A DNA stretch of 42,439 nt, taken from an uncultured Eubacteriales bacterium (GTDB taxonomy: Bacteria; Bacillota; Clostridia; Oscillospirales; Oscillospiraceae). Numbering within the stretch: the first letter of the stretch is position 1; each line of letters opens with the position of its first letter. Below are positions 7,422 to 13,866 of this stretch, one piece after another. The notes below the pieces were generated by a model. It made no database searches. It had not been told where the DNA came from and worked only from the letters and a program-made list of their open reading frames with translations. A program made the position numbers and the translations under genes. The DNA is taken from contig URCY01000010.1 in NCBI GenBank assembly GCA_900546415.1, positions 1-42,439 on the forward strand, given 5' to 3'.

Positions 7422-7437
7422 GTCTACACTGTTAGAC
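7422..7437. promoter_or_regulatory. BlaI-type operator, proximal
   Basis: GTCTACACTGTTAGAC has GTCTA/TAGAC arms separated by 6 bp. It sits immediately before the ribosome binding site of the repressor and covers the longer alternative start at 7442, which argues for the ATG at 7412. Confidence 0.75.
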
Positions 7438-7446
7438 TCCATAGAT

Positions 7447-7475
7447 AGTCTACCACATTAGACAATCAAAATCAA
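7447..7475 (-). promoter_or_regulatory. Promoter of the BlaI/BlaR1-like operon
   Basis: On the minus strand TTGATT (7470-7475), a 17-bp spacer and TAGACT (7447-7452). The distal operator overlaps the -10 and spacer, as expected for steric repression. Confidence 0.7.
7448..7463. promoter_or_regulatory. BlaI-type operator, distal
   Basis: GTCTACCACATTAGAC has the same GTCTA/TAGAC arms and 6-bp spacer as the proximal site, with centres 26 bp apart. It overlaps the -10 element of the operon promoter. Confidence 0.78.
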
Positions 7476-7537
7476 TAGAGTTCACAGAAAAGATACAAAA
7501 AATGCCCGCAGAATTTCTCCCACGGGCAAGGTGTTGG

Positions 7538-7786
7538 TTAGCTATCAAGCGGTTTGTATTCAGTTACAGTTTTCAAATAGGTTTCTGGATCACCGTTCAA
7601 TATCAAGTCTGCATATCCAATCGGATCATTGTAGATCAGACAGTCCAGTTCTGACCGCTGATACATATTGTCGGCAATCTCGTTTTCCACGGCGATGGTG
7701 TTAATCGCAATCATGCTACCATTTGCAAATTTCAGTTCCACACAGGCATTATCCATGTTGAACTCACAAGAAATCAATCTATCCAT
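7538..7786 (-). CDS. Small DUF6061-like protein
   Basis: An 82-residue acidic soluble protein beginning MDRLISCEFNMDNACVELKF. The pattern of an N-terminal beta-rich part, then AVENEIADNMYQRSELDCLIYNDPIGYADLILNGDPETYL, matches from memory a small Clostridia family annotated DUF6061, often found among mobile or accessory genes; no function is known to me. The start is preceded on the minus strand by GGAGG. It lies inside the AT-richer island, 24 bp before the stop of rlmD is reached, and is read in the same direction as the BlaI/BlaR1 pair. Confidence 0.7.
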   Translation of the reverse strand: MDRLISCEFNMDNACVELKFANGSMIAINTIAVENEIADNMYQRSELDCLIYNDPIGYADLILNGDPETYLKTVTEYKPLDS

Positions 7787-7810
7787 AAGAAACCTCCATT
7801 TTGCTGGATG

Positions 7811-9442
7811 TTAGATCATCCCAAAATATTTGAATGCTTCTCGGATTGCTTTTTCCTTCTCCGGTGGGCATTGTGGCTGTCTGGAATCCTCGGACTTCGG
7901 CAGATTGTAGTTCTTGCCGACTTCCAGTCCGCATTTTCTCTTTATCTGAGAAATATAAAGGTTGGAAACCTTTAACCCGGTATGCTCCAACACATACTCC
8001 TTGATCTGCGGATAGGTTGCCCCATCCTGAAATTCGGACATATCCATATCTTCCAAAGAGAACTCAACCCGAATCTTTTTCGAGTCGACCTCACCCTTGG
8101 AAAGCAAGACAACCGTCTCAACATGCGCGCAGCGGGGGAAGAGGTCGACGGACTCGGCGTGGCGGAGGGCGTAGCCCTTGGCGTTCAGGAGCTTCACGTC
8201 GCGCGCCAGTGTAGCCGGGTCGCAGGAGACATAGACCACGCGCTCGGGGGACATGGCCGCGATCGCCTCGATGACGTCGGCGCTCAGCCCCTTGCGCGGC
8301 GGGTCGACGACGATCACGTCGGGCGCAACGCCCTCGGCGGCAAGCCGGAGCGCGGCCTGCCCGGCGTCGGCGCAGAAAAACCGCGCGTTCTCAATGCCGT
8401 TTCTCCCGGCATTTTTCTTGGCGTCCTCGATCGCTGCCTCGACGACCTCGACGCCGATGGCCTGCCTCGCGCGCCGGGCAAGACAGAGCGTGATGGTGCC
8501 CGTCCCGCAGTAGAGGTCGAGCACGGTCTCGCATCCGGTCAGACCGGCGGCGTCGAGCGCCTTTTGATAAAGCACCTGCGCCTGCGCGCGGTTGACCTGA
8601 TAGAACGAGCGCGGGGAGATGCGGAAGCGCAGGCCGCAGAGCACATCCTCGATGAAGCCGTCACCCCAGAGCGTCCGCGTCTCGTCGCCCAAAACGGCGT
8701 TGCCGCGCCGAAGGTTCGTGTTCAGAACGACGGTTCGCAATCCGGGGACACGGTCGCGCAGGGCGTCGACCAGCTCGTTTTCCCGGGGAAGACGCGCGCC
8801 GTTTGCGACGATGCAGACCATGACCTGTCCGGTCGCCTCGGCGTGTCGCACGAAAATATGGCGGACAAGGCCGCTGTGCTGCGTCTCGTCATAGGCCGGG
8901 ACGCGGAATTGCCGCATCCAGTCAAGCACAGCCTGCTTCGCGCGGTCGGCGCATTCCGGAAGGATCAGGCAGCGCTCGACCGCAACCACCTCGTGTGTGC
9001 CCTCGCGGTAAAAGCCCGCGATCGGCTTATTTTTCTCGGTGGTGACGGGGTATTGCGCCTTGTTGCGGTAGCCCTCGCAGGTCGGCGCGGGTGTGAGCGC
9101 AAGCGTTTCAAGCGACTGTCCGCCGAGGCGGTTCAGGGCGTCGAGCACACGCTGGCGCTTGAGCTCGCACTCGGCCTCATAGGTCAGATGCCAGAACCGG
9201 CAGCCGCCGCAGCGCTTGGCATAGGGACAGGCGCGGTTGACGCGCGCGGCGGATTTTGTTATAATGTTGACGATCTTTCCGTGCGCGCTGTTTTTCCCGA
9301 CATGGGTGATGCGCAGGTCATATTCCTCATCCGGCGCGGCGTTCGGCACGAACACGGCGCAGCCCTCCACGCGGCAGACGCCCAGTCCGTCGCTGGTAAA
9401 GCCGGTCACGGCCGCGCGGTACAGTTCATTTTTCTTCAGCAT
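7811..9442 (-). CDS. rlmD: 23S rRNA (uracil-5-)-methyltransferase RlmD-like, with extra C-terminal domain
   Basis: A 543-residue RumA/TrmA-family enzyme that methylates C5 of a uridine in 23S rRNA. It has an N-terminal TRAM domain (about 1-62), Fe-S cysteines C72-X5-C78-GG-C81 and C158 at the typical spacing, the SAM-binding motif DLYCGTGTITL (about 310), VVDPPRKG, and the nucleophile loop YVSCDPATLARD (about 410). The usual end of the family is HVETVVLLSK at about 440-450. Residues 452-543 are a fused extension (IRVEFSLEDMDMSEFQ ... QPQCPPEKEKAIREAFKYF) that I recall on some Clostridia homologues and as separate sequences, with no known function. The DNA of this extension (7814-8089) is clearly AT-richer than the enzyme body, so it looks acquired with the island. 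The -10-like TAGAAT near 9488-9493 (minus strand) and a parS site lie upstream. Confidence 0.9.
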   Translation of the reverse strand: MLKKNELYRAAVTGFTSDGLGVCRVEGCAVFVPNAAPDEEYDLRITHVGKNSAHGKIVNIITKSAARVNRACPYAKRCGGCRFWHLTYEAECELKRQRVLDALNRLGGQSLETLALTPAPTCEGYRNKAQYPVTTEKNKPIAGFYREGTHEVVAVERCLILPECADRAKQAVLDWMRQFRVPAYDETQHSGLVRHIFVRHAEATGQVMVCIVANGARLPRENELVDALRDRVPGLRTVVLNTNLRRGNAVLGDETRTLWGDGFIEDVLCGLRFRISPRSFYQVNRAQAQVLYQKALDAAGLTGCETVLDLYCGTGTITLCLARRARQAIGVEVVEAAIEDAKKNAGRNGIENARFFCADAGQAALRLAAEGVAPDVIVVDPPRKGLSADVIEAIAAMSPERVVYVSCDPATLARDVKLLNAKGYALRHAESVDLFPRCAHVETVVLLSKGEVDSKKIRVEFSLEDMDMSEFQDGATYPQIKEYVLEHTGLKVSNLYISQIKRKCGLEVGKNYNLPKSEDSRQPQCPPEKEKAIREAFKYFGMI

Positions 9443-9452
9443 AATTCCTCAC

Positions 9453-9468
9453 TGTTTCACGTGAAACA
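9453..9468. promoter_or_regulatory. parS site 1
   Basis: TGTTTCACGTGAAACA is an exact match to the consensus ParB/Spo0J binding site. It lies 11 bp before the rlmD start codon, probably within its 5' leader, between the divergent rlmD and radical SAM genes. ParB nucleation here could also affect rlmD expression, but that is inference. Confidence 0.97.
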
Positions 9469-9526
9469 CAGATTTTTTGACAGGACTATTCTATCACGTT
9501 TTCGGACGTTTGAAAAGGGTGATTCG

Positions 9527-10432
9527 ATGTTGAGCTACAAAAACTGCACGCTCTGCCCGCGCCGCTGCGGCGCCGACCGGACGGCAGGGGAGCGCGGCTT
9601 CTGTAAAATGGGCGCGGAGCTGACGGCAGCCAAGGCGATGCTGCACTATGGGGAAGAGCCGCCGATCTGCGGCAGCTTCGGAACGGGCGCGGTGTTTTTT
9701 TCGGGCTGTACGCTCCGATGCAAATTCTGTCAGAATTCCGAAATCTCCCTGCATCAGCACGGGCAGGCCATCTCATCCGACGAGCTGCGTGCAGTCTTTG
9801 AGCGTCTGATCGACGACGGCGCGCAGTCGATTGATCTGGTCACGCCGACGCAGTTTTTGCCGTCGATTCTTCCCGCGCTCACGCCAAAGCTGCCCGTCCC
9901 TGTGATCTACAACTGCGGCGGCTATGAGCGCGTCGAGACACTGCGCGAGCTGGAGGGACTGATCGACATTTATCTTCCCGATTATAAGTACAGCGACCCG
10001 GCGCTGGCCGCGCGTCTCTCCGGTGCGCCGGATTATGTGGAAACGGCACAGGCAGCGATCCTCGAGATGTTCCGGCAGGTCGGTACGGTACAGCTTGAGG
10101 ACGACGAAATGAAGCGCGGCGTCCTGATTCGCCACCTGGTCCTGCCCGGGTTTCTTGAAAACAGTCTCGGCGCGGTGGAGTGGATCGCAGAGACCTTCCC
10201 GAAAAATTCAATCCTGTTTTCGCTTCTGCGGCAGTACACGCCGATCGGCACACTGGAGCCACCGCTTGACCGGCGCGTCACGGACGAGGAATACGACGGC
10301 GTGCTCTCATGGATGGAGCTGTGCGGTCTGGACAACGGCTTCCTACAGGACGCGGCAGCCGCAACAACGGAATATCTTCCCGAATTTGACGGAAGCGGAC
10401 TGGCCGTACCGCCTGAAAAAACGGAACACTAA
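9527..10432 (+). CDS. PflX-like radical SAM protein
   Basis: A 301-residue radical SAM protein of the COG1313/PflX type (pyruvate-formate-lyase-activating-enzyme homologue of unknown substrate). An N-terminal cysteine cluster, CTLCPRRCGADR (7-18) with C26, precedes the radical SAM motif CTLRCKFC (Cys61, 65, 68), which binds [4Fe-4S] and SAM. Later blocks such as YNCGGYE and LPDYKY are typical of the family. The ATG at 9527 follows a modest AAAGGGTG site. The gene is bracketed by the two parS sites and runs towards parA, but a separate promoter stands before parA. No glycyl-radical enzyme lies nearby, so the partner is unknown. Confidence 0.85.
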   Translation: MLSYKNCTLCPRRCGADRTAGERGFCKMGAELTAAKAMLHYGEEPPICGSFGTGAVFFSGCTLRCKFCQNSEISLHQHGQAISSDELRAVFERLIDDGAQSIDLVTPTQFLPSILPALTPKLPVPVIYNCGGYERVETLRELEGLIDIYLPDYKYSDPALAARLSGAPDYVETAQAAILEMFRQVGTVQLEDDEMKRGVLIRHLVLPGFLENSLGAVEWIAETFPKNSILFSLLRQYTPIGTLEPPLDRRVTDEEYDGVLSWMELCGLDNGFLQDAAAATTEYLPEFDGSGLAVPPEKTEH

Positions 10433-10442
10433 GAAAAAATCG

Positions 10443-10458
10443 TGTTTCACGTGAAACA
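10443..10458. promoter_or_regulatory. parS site 2
   Basis: A second exact TGTTTCACGTGAAACA, 11 bp after the radical SAM stop and 16 bp upstream of the -35 box of parA. This is well placed for ParB loading next to parAB and possibly for autoregulation. Confidence 0.97.
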
Positions 10459-10474
10459 ATGCTCGCTGTTTTTG

Positions 10475-10503
10475 TTGCATTCCGTCTGCATGTATGATAG
10501 AAT
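10475..10503 (+). promoter_or_regulatory. parA promoter
   Basis: TTGCAT (10475-10480), a 17-bp spacer and TAGAAT (10498-10503). The ribosome binding site AAAAAGGAGG follows about 30 bp downstream. Confidence 0.65.
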
Positions 10504-10543
10504 GTGTTCAAGAATCGATACATCATAAAAAGGAGGCGGCTGC

Positions 10544-11299
10544 ATGGCGAAGATCATTGCCGTCGTGAACCAGAAGGGCGGCGTGGGCAAGACCACGACG
10601 TCCGTGAACCTGAGCGCCGCGCTGCACGAGACGGGCGCTCGTGTTTTGCTCTGCGATTTCGATCCGCAGGCGAACGCGACCTCCGGCATGGGCGTGGACA
10701 AGCGCACGGTCAAGGCCAGCGTCTATGACGTCATCATCAATGACGTCTCCCCGGAAAAATGCATCGTCATGACCGAATACGGCGACGTCATGCCGTCCTC
10801 TGCGGCCTTGGCGGGCGCATCCGTCGAGCTGATCGGGATCGAACAGCGGGAATATTGCCTCAGAGATCGGCTGGCGCTCCTGCGCGACAGCTACGATTAC
10901 ATTTTCATCGACTGCCCGCCCTCGCTCGAGCTGCTCACACTGAACGCGCTCTGCGCAGCGGACAGCATTCTGATCCCGGTGCAGTGCGAGTATTACGCGC
11001 TCGAGGGGCTGTCCGACCTGATGTCGACGCTCCGCGCCGTGAAAAAGCGTCTGAATCCGAAGCTGCATGTCTTCGGCGTGCTGCTGACGATGTTTGACGG
11101 ACGGACGAATTTCTCCAATCAGGTCGCACAGGAGGTACGGCGGCATTTCCCCGGCAAGGTATTTGCCACAGCGATCCCGCGCAACGTCCGCCTGGCCGAG
11201 GCGCCGAGCTACGGCGTGCCGGTTTTTGCCTATGACCGCAGCTCCCGCGGCGCGCAGGCCTATCAGGCCGTCGCCGAGGAGATCCGCAGGAAGGAGTAA
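10544..11299 (+). CDS. parA: Chromosome-partitioning ATPase ParA (Soj)
   Basis: A 251-residue deviant-Walker ATPase. The signature KGGVGKTT (11-18) with the first lysine of the deviant Walker A box, CDFDPQAN (Walker A', about 37-44), and DYIFIDCPPSLELLT (Walker B) identify ParA/Soj. The C-terminus (AIPRNVRLAEAPSYGVPVFAYD) is typical of chromosomal ParA. It dimerises on ATP, binds DNA non-specifically and moves ParB-parS complexes; in Bacillus, Soj also modulates DnaA. It starts after AAAAAGGAGG and is followed 2 bp later by parB. Being about 20 kb from dnaA, with two parS sites upstream, fits a chromosomal rather than plasmid system. Confidence 0.97.
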   Translation: MAKIIAVVNQKGGVGKTTTSVNLSAALHETGARVLLCDFDPQANATSGMGVDKRTVKASVYDVIINDVSPEKCIVMTEYGDVMPSSAALAGASVELIGIEQREYCLRDRLALLRDSYDYIFIDCPPSLELLTLNALCAADSILIPVQCEYYALEGLSDLMSTLRAVKKRLNPKLHVFGVLLTMFDGRTNFSNQVAQEVRRHFPGKVFATAIPRNVRLAEAPSYGVPVFAYDRSSRGAQAYQAVAEEIRRKE

Positions 11300-11301
11300 C
11301 T

Positions 11302-12186
11302 ATGGCAATGAAGCAACGGGGGCTTGGGCGCGGTCTCGGCGCGCTGCTCACCGATTATTCCGAGAACGATGCCGCGCAGGCCGTCACAACGCTGCCCCTG
11401 CAGCGCATTGAGCCGAACCCGAATCAGCCGCGCAAGCGCTTTGACGAGGTCGAGCTTCAGGCGCTGGCCGACTCGATCGCGCAGCACGGGCTGCTGCAGC
11501 CGCTGGCGGTGCGCGACATGGGCAACGGATATTATCAGATCATCGCGGGCGAGCGGCGCTGGCGCGCCTGCCGTCTGGCAGGGCTTTCCGAGGTGCCGGT
11601 GACGGTCGTCGAGGCCGACGACCGCACGGTTATGGAGCTGGCGTTGGTCGAAAACCTCCAGCGCGAGGATCTCAACCCCATGGAGGAGGCCGAGGGCTAC
11701 CGTGTGCTGCTCGAGGAATACGGCCTGACGCAGGAGCAGGCGGCGCAGCAGGTCGGAAAATCGCGTTCCGCCGTCGCGAACGCGCTTCGCCTGCTGACGC
11801 TCTCGGACGAGGTACGCGCGCTTGTGGAAAACGGTGAGCTGACCGCCGGTCACGCCCGCGCGCTCCTGACACTGCCGAACGGCCGTCTGCAAAAGGCCGC
11901 GGCGCAGAAAATACTGGCTCTGCGGCTTTCGGTGCGGCAGGCCGAGGCGATGTGCAAGCGCATGGCCGCCGAGGAAAAGCCAAAGGAAGAGCCGGAGCCG
12001 CTGGCCGTGGATTACATCGCAGAGTGCGAAAAGCACCTGACACGGCGTCTCGGGCGGCGTGTGCATATCGTCAACGGCAAACGCAAGGGCCGCGTCGAGC
12101 TGGATTTTTACGGCGACGACGATCTTCAAAAACTATATGAGGCGCTCTGCGCGCTGAAACGAACGGAGGACACACATGGAGGATAA
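11302..12186 (+). CDS. parB: Chromosome-partitioning protein ParB (Spo0J)
   Basis: A 294-residue ParB/Spo0J. The N-terminal GLGRGLGALL is the ParA-interacting segment. The CTP-binding ParB/sulfiredoxin-like domain carries PNQPRK (about 38) and GERRWRA (about 80). The central helix-turn-helix includes TQEQAAQQVGKSRSAVANALRLL, and the C-terminal dimerisation part follows a Pro/Glu/Lys-rich linker at about 220-235. It loads on parS and spreads as a CTP clamp to form the partition complex. The last 11 bp overlap the next gene's start, so translation of the small membrane protein is coupled to parB. Confidence 0.97.
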   Translation: MAMKQRGLGRGLGALLTDYSENDAAQAVTTLPLQRIEPNPNQPRKRFDEVELQALADSIAQHGLLQPLAVRDMGNGYYQIIAGERRWRACRLAGLSEVPVTVVEADDRTVMELALVENLQREDLNPMEEAEGYRVLLEEYGLTQEQAAQQVGKSRSAVANALRLLTLSDEVRALVENGELTAGHARALLTLPNGRLQKAAAQKILALRLSVRQAEAMCKRMAAEEKPKEEPEPLAVDYIAECEKHLTRRLGRRVHIVNGKRKGRVELDFYGDDDLQKLYEALCALKRTEDTHGG

Positions 12187-12544
12187 GCAAACCGTGCAGG
12201 AGGAACCGCTCACGCCGAGAAAGAAACGCGCCATGGTCGAATACATGGGCATTTTGTTCGCGGCAGCCTTTCTGCTCGTGGCAATCTCGCTGGTGGTGAA
12301 GGTGCATTATATGCAGGATAATTTCGACGCCGCCAGCCAGGGCGCTTCTGAAAACATCGAGGCGATCCAGCGCGAATCGAGCGCGACGCTCCTGCTCGTG
12401 CAGGCGCAGGAGGCCTACCGCATCGGCGACGCCGGCGCATTCACGCGTTGCATGGATGAGCTGAGCGCCTGCAAGGCCGACCTTCCCGAGCCTGCCGCAA
12501 AAATTTATGACAGCCTGCTGACCCTGCAAGCGCAGCAGAACTAA
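12176..12544 (+). CDS. Small single-pass membrane protein of unknown function
   Basis: A 122-residue protein. A charged N-terminus (about 1-20, ending RKKRA) precedes one membrane helix at about 24-42 (MGILFAAAFLLVAISLVV), so the topology is probably N-in/C-out. The remaining 80 residues are helical, with a possible coiled coil (ASENIEAIQRESSATLLLVQAQ) followed by a TPR-like short helix pair. I do not recognise the family. It overlaps parB, has its own CGGAGGA site and is followed 17 bp later by serS. A role at the membrane linked to chromosome partition is possible from position only. Confidence 0.8.
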   Translation: MEDKQTVQEEPLTPRKKRAMVEYMGILFAAAFLLVAISLVVKVHYMQDNFDAASQGASENIEAIQRESSATLLLVQAQEAYRIGDAGAFTRCMDELSACKADLPEPAAKIYDSLLTLQAQQN

Positions 12545-12561
12545 TTCAATGAGGTGATCTT

Positions 12562-13851
12562 ATGCTGGATATCAAACGAATCAAGGAAAATCCCGAGGCC
12601 GTTAAGGCTGGTCTTCGTGCAAAGGAGGTCGACTGCGACGCGCAGGTCGACCGCATTCTCGAGCTGGACGCCAAGCGCCGCGCACTGATTCTCTCGACCG
12701 AGACGGACAAGGCCGAGCAGAACCGCGTCTCCAAGGAGATTCCGATGAAGAAAAAGGCGGGCGAGGACGTCGCGCCGATCTTCAAGCGCATGGCCGAGCT
12801 GAAGGCGCAGATCGCCGAGAACGACAAGGCGCTCGGCGACGTCGAGGCCGAGTATCGCACGCTGATGCTGAGCCTTCCGAACCTGCCCGACCCCGACCTG
12901 AAGCCCGGCGGCAAGGAGAACAACGAGCCGCTGCGCTACTACGGCAAGCCGCATTCCTTCGACTTTGAGCCGAAGCATCACGTCGACCTCTGCACCGACC
13001 TCGGGCTGATCGACTATGAGCGTGGCACGAAGCTGGCCGGCTCGGGCTTCTGGATGTACCGCGGCATGGGCAGCCGTCTGGAATGGGCGCTGCTGAACTA
13101 TTTCATCGACCAGCATCTGGCCGACGGCTACGAAATGGTCGTGCTGCCGCTGATGCTCGAGTACCGCTGCGGCGAGACGGCGGGGCAGTTCCCGAAATTC
13201 GCCGACGAGGTCTATAAGATCGAAAACCCGACCGACGACCGGATGCACTTCATGCTCCCGACGGCCGAGACCGCGCTGGCCAGCCTCCACCGCGACGAAA
13301 TTCTCGCCGAATCCGACCTGCCGCACAAGCTCTTTGCCTATACGCCGTGCTTCCGCCGCGAGGCGGGCAGCCACCGCGCCGACGAGCGCGGCATGGTGCG
13401 CGGCCATCAGTTCAACAAGGTCGAGATGTTCCAGTATTGCCTGCCGGAGAAATCCGACGAGGCCTTCGAGGAGCTGGTCACCAAGGCCGAGAACCTCGTC
13501 AAGGGTCTGGGCTTCCATTTCCGCACCGTGAAGCTTGCGGCGGGCGACTGCTCGGCCTCCATGGCGCGCACCTATGACATTGAAATTCAAATTCCGTCCA
13601 TGAACGGCTATAAGGAGGTCTCCTCCGTCTCGAACGCCCGCGATTATCAGGCGCGGCGCGGCAACATCCGTTTCCGCCGCGAGGCGACCGGCAAGACCGA
13701 GTTCGTCCACACGCTCAACGGCTCCGGCCTCGCGACCTCGCGCATTTTCCCGGCCATGGTCGAGCAGAACCAGCGCGCCGACGGCTCCGTTGTCGTGCCC
13801 GAGGTGCTGCGCAAATATCTCGGCGGTCTGGAAATCCTCGAGAAGAAATAA
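12562..13851 (+). CDS. serS: Seryl-tRNA synthetase
   Basis: A 429-residue class II aminoacyl-tRNA synthetase. The N-terminal 110 residues form the tRNA-binding antiparallel coiled coil (AKRRALILSTETDKAEQNRVS...AELKAQIAENDKAL). Motif 2 is FRREAGSHRADERGMVRGHQF (about 270-290; shown in part) and motif 3 is near NGSGLATSRIFPAMVEQNQ (about 393). It charges tRNA-Ser with serine. No T-box or other leader is present in the 17 bp upstream, so expression depends on the parAB transcript or an internal promoter. The ATG follows a GAGGTG site. Confidence 0.98.
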   Translation: MLDIKRIKENPEAVKAGLRAKEVDCDAQVDRILELDAKRRALILSTETDKAEQNRVSKEIPMKKKAGEDVAPIFKRMAELKAQIAENDKALGDVEAEYRTLMLSLPNLPDPDLKPGGKENNEPLRYYGKPHSFDFEPKHHVDLCTDLGLIDYERGTKLAGSGFWMYRGMGSRLEWALLNYFIDQHLADGYEMVVLPLMLEYRCGETAGQFPKFADEVYKIENPTDDRMHFMLPTAETALASLHRDEILAESDLPHKLFAYTPCFRREAGSHRADERGMVRGHQFNKVEMFQYCLPEKSDEAFEELVTKAENLVKGLGFHFRTVKLAAGDCSASMARTYDIEIQIPSMNGYKEVSSVSNARDYQARRGNIRFRREATGKTEFVHTLNGSGLATSRIFPAMVEQNQRADGSVVVPEVLRKYLGGLEILEKK

Positions 13852-13866
13852 TCAGGGGGCGGCTCG

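Noticed and set aside
12545..12561. T-box leader for serS
   Set aside because: Only 17 bp separate serS from the previous gene, too little for a T-box.
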